A DNA stretch of 64,000 nt from Rathayibacter sp. VKM Ac-2760. Lineage in GTDB: Bacteria; Actinomycetota; Actinomycetes; Actinomycetales; Microbacteriaceae. The position numbers were made by a program, and so were the translations under genes. This document shows positions 8,410-16,496 of this stretch, one piece after another. Positions within the stretch are counted from its first letter, which is position 1, and each line of letters starts with the position of its first letter. The notes beneath the pieces were generated by a model. The model saw only the letters and a program-made list of their open reading frames with translations, ran no database searches and was not told the DNA's origin. The stretch covers positions 1,922,001 through 1,986,000 of the forward strand of contig NZ_CP047173.1 of assembly GCF_009834185.1 (NCBI RefSeq), in the 5' to 3' direction.

Positions 8410-9303
8410 TCAGTGGGAGCTGTCGGGAGTCGTCGTCGCTTCGGCGGGGGTCGTCGTCGCCGCCCAGCTGGCGAGCAGTCGCAGGCCCTCGTGGGAGCGG
8501 GAGCCGTCGGGTGCGGTGAAGACGAGCATCTGGAGGCCGCGGTGGGAGGCGAGGTCCATCAGCTCGAAGTCGAGGTCGAGGTCGCCGACGACGGGGTGGT
8601 GGATGCTCTTGAGGCCGGTGCGGTGCTCGCGGACGTCGTGCGCGGACCAGAGGGTCCGGAAGAGGTCGCTGCGGGTGGAGAGCTCGCCGATGAGGTCGCT
8701 GAGGTGCGTGTCGTAGGGGTCCCGGCCGGCCTCGCGGCGCAGGAGCGCGACCATCTGCCGGGTGTCGCCCTCCCAGTCCCGGTAGAAGGTCCGGGCGCGT
8801 GGGTCGAGGAACACGAAGCGGGCGGCGTTCATCGGCGTCGGCTGGTCGAGGAACATCTCGGAGAAGAGGGCGTGCCCGAGCCTGTTCGTGGCGACGCAGT
8901 CCAGGCGGCCGTTCTGGACGAAGACGGGCACGGTCGACATCGCGTCGATCATCTGCTGCACGGCGGGGCGGAGGGTGAGCGTCCGCGTGGCGGGGCGGCG
9001 CTTCTGCGGGTGGGCTCCGGCGTTCGCAGTGCGGACGAGGTCGAGGAGGTGGCTGTGCTCGGCCTCGTCGAGCTGGAGGGCGCGGCTGATGCCGTCGAGG
9101 ACGGCTGCGGACACTCCGGTCGCGTTGCCGCGCTCGAGGCGCTTGTAGTACTCGGCGCTCATGCCGGCGAGCAGGGCGACCTCCTCGCGGCGCAGTCCGG
9201 GGACGCGGCGGCGGCCGCCGAAGTCGGGGAGGCCGGTCTGCTCGAGCGTGAGTCGCGCCCGCCTCGTGGTGAGGAACTCGCGGAGATCGTCGGTGGTGCT
9301 CAT
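8410..9303 (-). CDS. XRE-type regulator with MmyB-like C-terminal domain
   Basis: 297 residues. The N-terminal HTH contains VPGLRREEVALLAGMSAEYY, the signature of this actinobacterial family, followed by KRLERGNATGVSAAVLDGIS. The C-terminal 190 residues match the MmyB-like ligand-binding domain (VFVQNGRLDCVATNRLGHAL; FYRDWEGDTRQMVALLR). These regulators usually lie divergent from a short-chain dehydrogenase gene they control. Here the divergent position holds only the first codons of an SDR (9452-9550), so its likely target has been deleted. GAGGGC lies just upstream of the ATG. Confidence 0.9.
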   Translation of the reverse strand: MSTTDDLREFLTTRRARLTLEQTGLPDFGGRRRVPGLRREEVALLAGMSAEYYKRLERGNATGVSAAVLDGISRALQLDEAEHSHLLDLVRTANAGAHPQKRRPATRTLTLRPAVQQMIDAMSTVPVFVQNGRLDCVATNRLGHALFSEMFLDQPTPMNAARFVFLDPRARTFYRDWEGDTRQMVALLRREAGRDPYDTHLSDLIGELSTRSDLFRTLWSAHDVREHRTGLKSIHHPVVGDLDLDFELMDLASHRGLQMLVFTAPDGSRSHEGLRLLASWAATTTPAEATTTPDSSH

Positions 9304-9359
9304 GCCCTCGACGCTACGCGGCCGCCGCTGCCCGAGAGGGGTCCTCCCGTTGACCCTGT

Positions 9360-9377
9360 AGGCGGGGCCTCCCGCCT
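9360..9377. promoter_or_regulatory. Candidate operator between XRE regulator and SDR fossil
   Basis: An 8-bp inverted repeat with a 2-base spacer (AGGCGGGG/TCCCGCCT, one mismatch) starts just after a TTGACC element at 9350-9355. The position, between a divergent regulator and the start of its presumed target gene, suggests an operator. This is inference only. Confidence 0.35.
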
Positions 9378-9451
9378 CGTTCCCGGCCGGGCGAAGACTG
9401 GACGCATCGCCGCCGGATCCGGTCGGCTCCCGTTCTGAAAGGCATCACCAC

Positions 9452-9550
9452 CTGAGCACCTCCGTCTGGTTCATCACCGGAGCCGGAGTCGGCGCTGCGG
9501 TCTCCATCCGTTCACCGCACGCCGCTGACGCGTTCACCGCACGCCGCTAG
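9452..9550 (+). pseudogene. N-terminal fossil of an SDR gene
   Basis: 32 codons read STSVWFITGAGVGAAVS and then degenerate to a stop. STSVWFITGA is the standard beginning of the SDRs that sit divergent to MmyB-type regulators (TGxxxGxG motif start). GAAAGG is found upstream, but the first codon is CTG in place of a normal start. The rest of the roughly 250-codon gene is missing. The neighbour's -10 hexamer overlaps the fossil's stop, so the gene was removed and the next gene's promoter now abuts the remnant. Confidence 0.65.
9509..9548. repeat. 18-bp direct repeat
   Basis: The 18-mer CGTTCACCGCACGCCGCT occurs at 9509-9526 and again exactly at 9531-9548, 4 bases apart. It overlaps the end of the SDR fossil and the -10 region of the following membrane gene. 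It may be a duplication made when the SDR gene was deleted, or a tandem regulator site. Confidence 0.7.
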
Positions 9551-9560
9551 CGTCGCACCC

Positions 9561-10055
9561 GTGGTGATGACCAGAACCGTGCCCGCCCGGCGTCACCGGA
9601 GCCGGGCGTCCATGCTGCTGACGGTGCTCTCCGTGGTGGTCGGGCTGCTGCTGCTGGTGCATGCCGGCGTGCAGGGGATCGGTGCCGCGATCTTCTGGAG
9701 CCCGTGCTGGTCCGAGGGCCAGGAGAGCGCCGCGTGCTACTTCCTCCAGTACGAGGCGCCGCAACCGGCATGGCTCCTCCCGACGTGGGTGTGGTTCGTG
9801 GAGGTGCTGCTCGCCCTCGTCGTGATCGTGGCCTCCGTCGCGGCCGGGCGGCGCGTCGGCACCGCCGGCCTCGCGCTGGTCGCGGTGCTGGCGTCGAGTG
9901 CCCTGATCGACGCTGTCTTCACTCCGTTGATCAACGGGGGTCACACCTCCGCGGACGAACCGCCGGGCTTCGGTCTGATCGGCGCCGTCCTCCTCGCGAT
10001 CGGGGGAGTGCTGATGTTCCGCGTCGCGCTCCCGTACCGGCGACCGCTCTCCTGA
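9561..10055 (+). CDS. Four-helix membrane protein of unknown function
   Basis: 164 residues, unrecognised. A basic N-terminus is followed by a first helix (about 18-42). A loop with a Cys pair (SPCWSEGQESAACYF) and a Trp-rich stretch come next, then three more helices; the end is RVALPYRRPLS. The two extracytoplasmic Cys could form a disulfide. The GTG is 7 bases downstream of TAGCGT, a good -10 hexamer, and there is no Shine-Dalgarno, so translation is probably leaderless. It converges on the 10206 gene. Confidence 0.65.
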   Translation: MVMTRTVPARRHRSRASMLLTVLSVVVGLLLLVHAGVQGIGAAIFWSPCWSEGQESAACYFLQYEAPQPAWLLPTWVWFVEVLLALVVIVASVAAGRRVGTAGLALVAVLASSALIDAVFTPLINGGHTSADEPPGFGLIGAVLLAIGGVLMFRVALPYRRPLS

Positions 10056-10205
10056 CGCTGCGCCGTCGCCGCCGCCGGATTCTCTCTCGTCTCGGCTCGG
10101 CCGTCGCCGGCGTGCGCCGCGAGCGATCAAGCACGCGCTGACGACGACGGCGGCGCGACTGGAGGACTTCGCAGTGCGTCGTCCATCGGCCCGTGAGCGG
10201 ATGGT

Positions 10206-11048
10206 TCAACGGCGCGAGAGCTGATCGGTCCGACGGAGACTCAGCGGGAGGGACCGATCGGTCCTGCTCAGGAACGCGAAGCTCGCGCCCAGAACGACGA
10301 TCGCCGCGGGCGACAGGAGCATGAGGACGACTGAGACGACCACGCCGGCGATCGTCCACGGTGGATCCATGGGGGAGAGAGCAACGACGCCGAGGACGTG
10401 GGCTGCAGCGCCCGCGGCGACGAATCCCTGCGCCCGGCGCTCGAGAACGCCGGCGCGGACGGCGGCCGCGGTGGCGGCGATCGGTGCGGAGATCGCCACG
10501 ATGCTCAGCACGATCAGTGGGATCGGATGGGCCTGGAAGTGGAGCGGCGTGAACGGTCCGGACCACCAGAGGACGCAGAACGTCCCCGTGGAGGCCAGCC
10601 CGCAGAGCGCGATCGCCAGTGCCGGCAGCTGCCGGCCGCGACGCAGAGCGACGCCGGCCGCGGACAGCCAGGCGAGAGCGACCAGCGCGGTGGCGATCAG
10701 CACCGGACCGGTCGAGGTCCGCGAATCGAAGTTCACGACTCCGGTGATCAGGACGAGGAGGGCTCGCTCGCCGTACTCGAGGATTACGGCCGTCAACGTC
10801 CAGGCGGCGAGCAGGAAGAGGGCCCCGATGGCGGTGGTGGCCAGCCTCGGACGTCTGATCGTGGCGACGAACGTCTCCCTGATGCCGGCTCGCGCGAGAT
10901 TCGCCCGGTCGGAGCGGGTGGGACCCGTCACCCCTGTCGCGTCATCGCGATCGAGGTACGCGCTGATCGCACTCTCGCCGTTCCTCTCGCGCCATGCGGC
11001 CGGGTACCAGCGCAGGGCCCGGCGGTAGGCCGCGGAGGAGGAGCTCAT
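10206..11048 (-). CDS. Multi-pass membrane protein paired with PadR regulator
   Basis: 280 residues. The N-terminus YRRALRWYPAAWRERNGE is the short amphipathic prefix common to actinobacterial membrane proteins encoded next to PadR genes. About six hydrophobic helices follow. The ATG overlaps the PadR gene's stop (ATGA), so the two are translationally coupled. In such pairs the regulator usually controls the membrane protein and itself. The biochemical role is unknown. Confidence 0.75.
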   Translation of the reverse strand: MSSSSAAYRRALRWYPAAWRERNGESAISAYLDRDDATGVTGPTRSDRANLARAGIRETFVATIRRPRLATTAIGALFLLAAWTLTAVILEYGERALLVLITGVVNFDSRTSTGPVLIATALVALAWLSAAGVALRRGRQLPALAIALCGLASTGTFCVLWWSGPFTPLHFQAHPIPLIVLSIVAISAPIAATAAAVRAGVLERRAQGFVAAGAAAHVLGVVALSPMDPPWTIAGVVVSVVLMLLSPAAIVVLGASFAFLSRTDRSLPLSLRRTDQLSRR

Positions 11049-11377
11049 GCTGTGGCACTCCGTCCGAGTCGGCGGACGGCGCTCGCCGCGGCGCGCTCCA
11101 TCTGCGCCAGCCGTTCCGCGTCAGCCGCGAGGCGCGCCGCACCGGCGTCGGTCAGGCGGAAGTACCGGCGCCGACGGCCGTCGACCTCCTCCTCGCCGTC
11201 GGCGGCGATGAGCCCCTGGCGTTCGAGGCGGTCGAGAGCGGAGTAGAGGGTGGGGATCTTCAGGACCATCGCGCCGTCGGACAGCTCCTGCGCCGCAGCG
11301 ATGATCCCGTAGCCGTGAGTCCTGCCGCGCGCGAGGACCGTCATGATCCACAACCGCGGCTCTCGGATCTCCTCCAC
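11045..11377 (-). CDS. PadR-family transcriptional regulator
   Basis: 110 residues. The sequence matches the PadR core: EPRLWIMTVLARGRTHGYGI, then LKIPTLYSALDRLERQGLI (recognition helix and wing) and RRYFRLTDAG. The GTG at 11377 is chosen because it gives the family's normal length and is 6 bases downstream of TATGGT, a TANNNT -10 element, with no ribosome site between; translation is therefore probably leaderless. Longer in-frame starts encode an unrelated Pro/Arg-rich leader. It overlaps the membrane protein gene by 4 bases. Confidence 0.9.
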   Translation of the reverse strand: MEEIREPRLWIMTVLARGRTHGYGIIAAAQELSDGAMVLKIPTLYSALDRLERQGLIAADGEEEVDGRRRRYFRLTDAGAARLAADAERLAQMERAAASAVRRLGRSATA

Positions 11378-11383
11378 GACTGC

Positions 11384-11409
11384 ACCATACTCTGGCTCGC
11401 AGGGTATGG
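11384..11409 (-). promoter_or_regulatory. PadR promoter with candidate auto-operator
   Basis: CCATAC at 11385-11390 and GTATGG at 11404-11409 form an inverted repeat with a 13-base spacer. The proximal arm overlaps the minus-strand -10 hexamer TATGGT (11384-11389), 6 bases before the GTG start. PadR proteins bind inverted repeats of this spacing over their own promoters, so autoregulation is likely. Confidence 0.5.
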
Positions 11410-11605
11410 CGAGGTGCTGCGAGCGCGGATCGGCCGCTCCATCAGGGGATCGAGGCTGCTCCCGACCGCGTGGCGGTGGCGCACACCGGGTCCGGATCCT
11501 GTCGCGATACGGCGGCGAGCACCACCGTCTCGTCGTGGGATCGGGGCACGGACCCGTCGTGTCGATGGGGTTCGGCCCGCGATGCGGGTCCCCTAGTGTT
11601 CGGTC

Positions 11606-11857
11606 ATGGTCATCCACCGCGCGGTGTCGACTCCTGTCGTGGGAGCTGCCGTCGCCCTCCTCCTCGCCGGGAGCGCGGGAAGGGTGCAGACGGCAGGAAC
11701 AGGTGCGGGTGGTGCCGCATCCCCGTCGCCGTCGACGGGGGCGTCAGCCGCGCAGCGCATCGAGACGGGTGCGCTGCCGCTGTGCGAGGGCAGGGGGAGC
11801 ATCCTGCATGTCGGACCCGTCGACAGCGAGCAGCGCTCCGCGAGCAAGGGCTGCTAG
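11606..11857 (+). CDS. Small putative secreted protein
   Basis: 83 residues, unrecognised. An N-terminal hydrophobic stretch (VVGAAVALLLAGSAG) looks like a signal peptide, followed by a Gly/Ser/Pro/Ala-rich linker and a short tail with two Cys. The ATG is 6 bases downstream of TAGTGT (11594-11599) with no Shine-Dalgarno, so it looks leaderless like several neighbours. The short low-complexity sequence makes the call uncertain. Confidence 0.45.
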   Translation: MVIHRAVSTPVVGAAVALLLAGSAGRVQTAGTGAGGAASPSPSTGASAAQRIETGALPLCEGRGSILHVGPVDSEQRSASKGC

Positions 11858-11866
11858 GGCGCACCG

Positions 11867-12262
11867 ATGGTCGAGAACGCTGCTCCGAAGTGGGACGACG
11901 CTGGTGCGTCGGCGCTCTCGGTCGTCGGTGTCGTGGGGGCGCTCGTCAGCGCTGTTCTCGGGATGGTCGGTGCCGGCCTCTCTCTGCTCGCCCTCGGGTG
12001 GTGTGCGCAGTCGTATCGAGGCTTTCTCCTTCTCCGCAACGACCCGCCGCTCGACTGCCTCGCTCAGCCCGAAGGGCCGTTCGCCGGGTGGTTCCTCGTC
12101 GTCGGCCTCGGCGCCGCCCTGTCCTTCGTGTGCCTCGTCGTCGGCTCCCGCCCGCGCTGGGACGCACACGGTGGTCGGCGGTCGACTCGCGGGGTGCCGG
12201 CGTTCGTCACCCTCGCGACGATCACCGTCGTGAGCGCCGTGCTGACGTACCCGCTCAGCTAG
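11867..12262 (+). CDS. Small membrane protein, unknown
   Basis: 131 residues with three hydrophobic helices (about 20-50, 70-92 and 108-130), a Trp/Cys-bearing first loop (GWCAQSYRG) and a DPPLDCLAQPEG extracytoplasmic loop. It starts 9 bases after the 11606 gene, so the two may be cotranscribed. The family is not recognised, but the layout resembles the DUF4190-type small membrane proteins common in actinobacteria. A conflicting antisense ORF has poorer codon bias. Confidence 0.55.
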   Translation: MVENAAPKWDDAGASALSVVGVVGALVSAVLGMVGAGLSLLALGWCAQSYRGFLLLRNDPPLDCLAQPEGPFAGWFLVVGLGAALSFVCLVVGSRPRWDAHGGRRSTRGVPAFVTLATITVVSAVLTYPLS

Positions 12263-12344
12263 AGCGGCGCCTCAGCAGTGCGTCCCGCAGAGGGGTCGTT
12301 CCGCGGGCTCGAACGTCGGGGGTGGTCGGCAGGACGGCGGGCAG

Positions 12345-13295
12345 CTACGCGCGCAGATCCCGCTCGAAGGCGAGGCGGAGCCGACGCTCGTACTCGTCCT
12401 GCTCCATCGGCACCACCGCGGCGAGCAGCTCCTCCAGCCGATCCTGGTCGGCGCCCGCCACGGAGACGACGGCGTCGTCGATGAGTCGGGCGAGCATCGG
12501 GGCGCCGTCCACCTCGAGCACCCAGACGCCGTCGTCCCGGCGGTCGCAGGTGTTCCCCGCTGTCCCCGCCAGCTCGGGATTCGTGTACAGGCTGCAGACC
12601 TGGATCTCGAGCGTGAACTCCGGGTCGAAGCGGCTCGTGAGGATCGTGATGTCGCCCGGGTCGGGAAGGTAATCGGTGTCCTGTCGAGCGAGAGGATCCT
12701 CCGACGCCCGGACGGAGGACTCGTACTGCCCGATGACGACGGCCGTCGTCGTGAGCCGATCGGACTCGAACGGCACGACGGAGGAATCGAGCCGCGCTTC
12801 GTACTCCGCCTCCTGCGAGGCCCGCGCCGCAGCGGTCCGCCCGAGCACCAGCTGCACCACGGGCGATGCCACTGTTCCGAGGAGGGCGACGGTCGCCAAG
12901 GCTCCGACGATTCGGACGCGACCCGGATGGACGACGAGCGACCCGGATGCCGCGGCGGCTCCGAGCAGCAGCGGAAGGGTGGCGAGGAGGGGACCCGGGA
13001 GCGGCGGGGCATCGGTCACGAGCGGTGTGATCACGGCGGCGAGTGTCGCAAGAGTCAGCAGCGCACCGAGCGCGAGGTTCGCGCCGGTATGGAGGCGACC
13101 CGTGACGATCCGGGACACGATCAGCAGGAGCGCAGTGGCGACGAGCGGCAGGAGTGCGAATGCGGCCAGGCCGGCGTACCCGGCGTACAGCAGCGGTACG
13201 GCGAGGAGCGATCCGGCGAAGGCGAGGGCCCCGACCGCGATGCCCGCCAGGCCTGCGTGGGCGATCGCCGAGGCAGGATCGGGCGCAGTCGTCAT
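12345..13295 (-). CDS. Membrane protein with exported C-terminal domain, unknown
   Basis: 316 residues. About five hydrophobic helices occupy residues 5-155, followed by a roughly 160-residue, mostly polar domain with a Cys pair (IQVCSLYTNPE and NTCDRRDDG). Acidic residues and the lack of further helices suggest that this domain is outside the cytoplasm. No family is recognised. The ATG at 13295 has GGGAGGGG 6 bases upstream; longer in-frame starts lack a site. It is the first of four small minus-strand envelope-protein genes. Confidence 0.7.
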   Translation of the reverse strand: MTTAPDPASAIAHAGLAGIAVGALAFAGSLLAVPLLYAGYAGLAAFALLPLVATALLLIVSRIVTGRLHTGANLALGALLTLATLAAVITPLVTDAPPLPGPLLATLPLLLGAAAASGSLVVHPGRVRIVGALATVALLGTVASPVVQLVLGRTAAARASQEAEYEARLDSSVVPFESDRLTTTAVVIGQYESSVRASEDPLARQDTDYLPDPGDITILTSRFDPEFTLEIQVCSLYTNPELAGTAGNTCDRRDDGVWVLEVDGAPMLARLIDDAVVSVAGADQDRLEELLAAVVPMEQDEYERRLRLAFERDLRA

Positions 13296-13368
13296 CGGGC
13301 CCCTCCCTGCCGTTGCCCCGAGTGTAGAGAGTGACTGGTTCTCCTGCCCGTAACGCAGTCGGGAAGAG

Positions 13369-14001
13369 TCAGGACGCCGGCGTGAGCGGCCCGGTCGTGA
13401 AGTCACTCCGACCATCGCCGGCACAGACCCGGAGATCGGACGGAGTGTCGATTCCCGGGCCGGCGCCGTCCGAGGTGACGAGCACCCGGACAGTCGTGGC
13501 GGTCGTCGGCGTGCAGTCGTACGGGCCGACGGCCGAGAGCCGGCCCTCAGCCTGCACTGACTCGCCCGGAGCGAGAGCCCCCGGGAAGGCTTCCGCTCCT
13601 GACGTGCCGGCACTGGTGAGTTGCGTGTCATCGGCGCCGAGCATCAGAACGCCCGGCCAGCCGAAGTACGAGCACGCCTGATCCAAGGCGTTCGTGAGCA
13701 CGATCGCGAACCCTTCCTTGCCCGCCCCGGAGAGCTCGGGCCGGTCCTCCACCGTGGCCGTGAGCTGCGTGTCCTGGCACGGGTCCGCCGGCCACACCGG
13801 ACCGGCCGCTGCCGCATCGACGGTCGCGGTCGGCGTCGGAGCAGCGGAGGCGGTCGACTTCGGGGTGCCGGTCGCGATCGACGGAGGCGCGGCAGCCGAT
13901 GCCGGAGCCACCGCCGTCGAACCGGCGCAACCGACGAGTGCGAGCACCGGAACAGCGAGCAGCAGGACGAGAGTCGAACGGGAGGTCCGAGTCGTCATCA
14001 T
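13369..14001 (-). CDS. Lipoprotein with DUF4232-like domain
   Basis: 210 residues. A basic start, a hydrophobic stretch and the lipobox LALVGC (Cys at about residue 25) mark a lipoprotein. An Ala/Thr/Pro-rich linker of about 45 residues follows. The rest matches the actinobacterial DUF4232 pattern: QLTATVE, IVLTNALDQACSYFGWPGV, then LAPGESVQAEGRLS. Such proteins are anchored outside the membrane, with unknown function. Two adjacent ATGs are possible starts (14001 or 13998). Confidence 0.8.
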   Translation of the reverse strand: MMTTRTSRSTLVLLLAVPVLALVGCAGSTAVAPASAAAPPSIATGTPKSTASAAPTPTATVDAAAAGPVWPADPCQDTQLTATVEDRPELSGAGKEGFAIVLTNALDQACSYFGWPGVLMLGADDTQLTSAGTSGAEAFPGALAPGESVQAEGRLSAVGPYDCTPTTATTVRVLVTSDGAGPGIDTPSDLRVCAGDGRSDFTTGPLTPAS

Positions 14002-14024
14002 CCGGCGAATCCACCCTCGACGGT

Positions 14025-14375
14025 TCACTCCCAGTGCGAAACGACCGGCTGCGGGACCTCCCGCTCGTGGTTGAGCACTCGAAAGACGATCGCGAGGACG
14101 ATGCAGACGCCGGCACCGATCAGTGCAGCAGCGCCCGCCACCGTCATCCACATCGGCTGGACCGCCGAACCATCCGCGCACAGCGGATTCCACAGGAAGC
14201 TCTCGGGGCTGGAGTCGCTGCCGCGGACCCGACACGCCTCTCCCGGATCCCACATGGAGAGCGAGGACATCAATCCGAGAGCGGCGGCGAAAGCGGTGAA
14301 GAGCGCGGCGAAAATCAGGGGGATCGCGTGATCCGGCCGAGGAGACTGTCCAACGCTCACCGGAACATCCTGCAC
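14025..14375 (-). CDS. Two-helix membrane protein, unknown
   Basis: 116 residues. Helix one (about 18-40) and helix two (about 77-98) flank a 35-residue extracytoplasmic loop with two Cys (GEACRVRG and NPLCADG) that could pair. No family recognised. It lies 23 bases upstream of the lipoprotein gene on the same strand, and a smaller membrane protein gene follows upstream. The start is chosen as the first ATG of the open frame, without a strong ribosome site. Confidence 0.55.
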   Translation of the reverse strand: MQDVPVSVGQSPRPDHAIPLIFAALFTAFAAALGLMSSLSMWDPGEACRVRGSDSSPESFLWNPLCADGSAVQPMWMTVAGAAALIGAGVCIVLAIVFRVLNHEREVPQPVVSHWE

Positions 14376-14404
14376 CGCTTCGCGAGGGTCGGCGAAGGTG
14401 AGTG

Positions 14405-14641
14405 CTACTCCTCCCGCTCGCGACGCCAGTCGACCAGGACCGCGAGCGACACGATCGCCAGCCCGATGCCGAACGGGATAGTCCAGCGCTCCTGCGTGAC
14501 GATGCCGACAACGACGAAGACCGCGCCGAACACCACCCCGAAGACTGCTCCGCTCACCATCCCGGCTTCGACGTCCACGAATCCGAGCCGAAGCAGACGA
14601 GCGATCCTCCGCCGGATCGAGGGCTTGGACGACTCGCTCAT
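14405..14641 (-). CDS. Small two-helix membrane protein
   Basis: 78 residues. An Arg-rich N-terminus (SIRRRIARLLRLG) precedes two helices joined by a short turn, VTQERWTIPFG, ending in WRREREE. No family recognised. The ATG at 14641 gives a compact protein; the longer reading to 14746 adds a Cys/Arg-rich leader. The turn and second helix resemble the relic just upstream at 14676-14877 (VTWEQWSFSLG), suggesting a tandem duplication. Confidence 0.55.
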   Translation of the reverse strand: MSESSKPSIRRRIARLLRLGFVDVEAGMVSGAVFGVVFGAVFVVVGIVTQERWTIPFGIGLAIVSLAVLVDWRREREE

Positions 14642-14675
14642 GTGGTGACAGTAGGACACGCCGCGGCAGCTTCGC

Positions 14676-14877
14676 TCACGGACCCGGCGACCGGCGGTCG
14701 CTCCCGGGGTTCGTGCAGCCGAATCTCCGCAGCACGTTAAAGACAACGATGAGCGATAAGGGGATCGCTCCGAGCGAGAACGACCATTGCTCCCACGTCA
14801 CGAGAATGACCCAGTCTCGCAGCGAGCCCGATCGTCGGCAGGTGCCGTCGTCACTGTTCGAAGAGCGGGGGAGTGGT
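14676..14877 (-). pseudogene. Relic of a small membrane protein related to the 14405 gene
   Basis: An open minus-strand frame without a start codon reads SLRDWVILVTWEQWSFSLGA, continues into a hydrophobic helix (PLSLIVVFNVLRRFG), and stops at 14676. The VTxExW turn followed by a helix and Arg residues resembles the neighbouring 14405-14641 protein. The N-terminal helix is missing, and the next 130 bases upstream hold only frames without support. I read this as a decayed duplicate near the left edge of the IS110 element. Confidence 0.4.
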
Positions 14878-15059
14878 CGCGATCATTTCAGGGGAAGGTG
14901 TCTCGTATCCGCCGATGATGAGCGCGCTGGTGTCCGTCCAGCTCGGCTCGGAGTACGCGACCGGCTCGGCGCTTCCGGCGTCAGGTTTCGCGCTGGTGAT
15001 CCCGATGGCCACCGCACTCCTTACCGTTATTTCCGTGGATTCGGGGCAGTTGTAGGCTC

Positions 15060-16496
15060 CGGAACGCGCCAGGGATCCCGGGTATGGCTGACCGCCTTCA
15101 GCCGCTTGACGGCATGCCGGGATTAGCCGCCCGGGACCCCGCAACGGCAGGACCGCTCATTGAGAAACGCGACCAGATCGCCCCGTAAGGACATGCCGGC
15201 AAGGCCGTTCACGGCGCACCGCACCCCTCAACGGAAGGACCCTGCGTGCCCCACCTCTGGGCCGGTATCGACGCCGGCAAGACCGAACACCACTGCGTCG
15301 TCATCGACGGCAACGGAACCAAGCTGCTCTCACAACGCTTCAAGAATCGGGAATCGGCGATCCTGACCCTGACGGGCGACGTCGCCTCCCTGCCGGGCGG
15401 CACCGACGTCGCCTGGGCGACGGACCTCAACCACGGCGGGACAGGGCTGCTGCAAACGCTGCTCAGCTCGCACGCGTAGCCGCTCTTCTACATCTCGGGC
15501 CGAGTCGTGCACCACGCCTCGGGCGCCTACCGGGGTGAGGCGAGGACGGACGCGAAGGACGCGGTGATCATCGCCGACCAGGCACGGACCCGGCGAGACA
15601 TGACGCTGATGCGGCAGGCCGACGAGGTCACCGCGGAGCTCCGCCTGCTCTCGGCGCGCCGAGAAGACCTGGTGCACGACCGCACCCGCGCCGTGAACCG
15701 ACTGCGCGCCATCCTCGTCCACTACTTCCCCTCGCTCGAAGGAGCTTTTAACTACGCAACGACCAGAGGACCTCTGGTGCTGTTCACCCGATACGCGACG
15801 CCCTCCGCCATCAGGCGAATGGGCGAGAGCCGTCTGGCGTCATGGTTGAAAGGGCAGGGCTGTTGGAAGTCCGCGGCCGTGGCCAAGACAGCGGTCGACG
15901 CTGCTCGCGAGCAGACGTCCGTCGTCGTGGGGGAGGGGGCGGCGGCTCGGCTGGTGAGCCGCTCCGCGCGTGATCTGCTCCGCATCCGAGACGAGGTCGC
16001 CGAACTCGATGCCGAGATCGAAGCCGTTCTGCAGGACAGCAGGTCCGCGGATCTGCTGGTTTCGATTCCGGGGTTCGGGCGCAGGCTCGCCGCGGATTTC
16101 CTCGCCGCGACCGGCACTGACCTCGCCGCGTTCGAGACGCCCGACCGGCTCGCTAGCTTCGCGGGCCTCGCTCCCGTGCCGCGCGATTCCGGGAAGATCT
16201 TCGGCAACCACCACCGGCCACGGCGCTACGACCGGCGGCTGTTGAACGCCTGCCTCCAGGCAGCGTTCATCGCGTCGAGGAACTGCCCGGTCTCGCGCTC
16301 GTTCTACGAACGAAAACGCCACGAGGGGAAGTCGCACAAGCGGGCGCTGATCGCTCTCGCCCGACGCCGGATCAATGTGATCTGGGCGATCTTTCGTGAC
16401 CGAATCGGTTACAACGTCCCAGCTGTGGCGCCCGCTGGTTCCGCTTCACCGACCCTGCGGCCCGGACAAAGCGGGGCGGTCAGTGCAGGAGGGTGA
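15060..16496 (+). mobile_element. IS110-family insertion sequence (approximate limits)
   Basis: The element is defined by its DEDD-type transposase gene. About 185 bases of structured non-coding DNA precede that gene (15060-15245), with repeated CCCGGG/ATCCCGGG-type palindromic segments. IS110 elements lack terminal inverted repeats, and many encode a bridge RNA in this left non-coding end, so the limits are estimates. The right end falls near the transposase stop, which already overlaps the neighbouring minus-strand gene by 17 bases. With a nonsense codon in the transposase the copy is probably not autonomous. Confidence 0.6.
15246..16496 (+). pseudogene. IS110-family transposase interrupted by an in-frame amber codon
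   Basis: The frame opens with a GTG after GGAAGGA and reads MPHLWAGIDAGKTEHHCVV, the RuvC-like DEDD start (first Asp in GIDAGK). It continues to SSHA, meets TAG at 15477-15479, and resumes in the same frame as PLFYISGRVVHHASG. Next come RTDAKDAVIIADQAR (catalytic Asp), then the Transposase_20 region with VSIPGFGRRLAADFLAATG and FAGLAPVPRDSG (catalytic Ser). Total length without the stop would be 416 residues, normal for the family. A single CAG to TAG change would explain the interruption, so it looks recent. Confidence 0.88.

Noticed and set aside
14873..15055. Plus-strand hydrophobic ORF and minus-strand 53-codon ORF (14851-15012) before the IS element
   Set aside because: They overlap each other, neither has family resemblance, and only the minus one has a ribosome-like site; not enough to call a gene.
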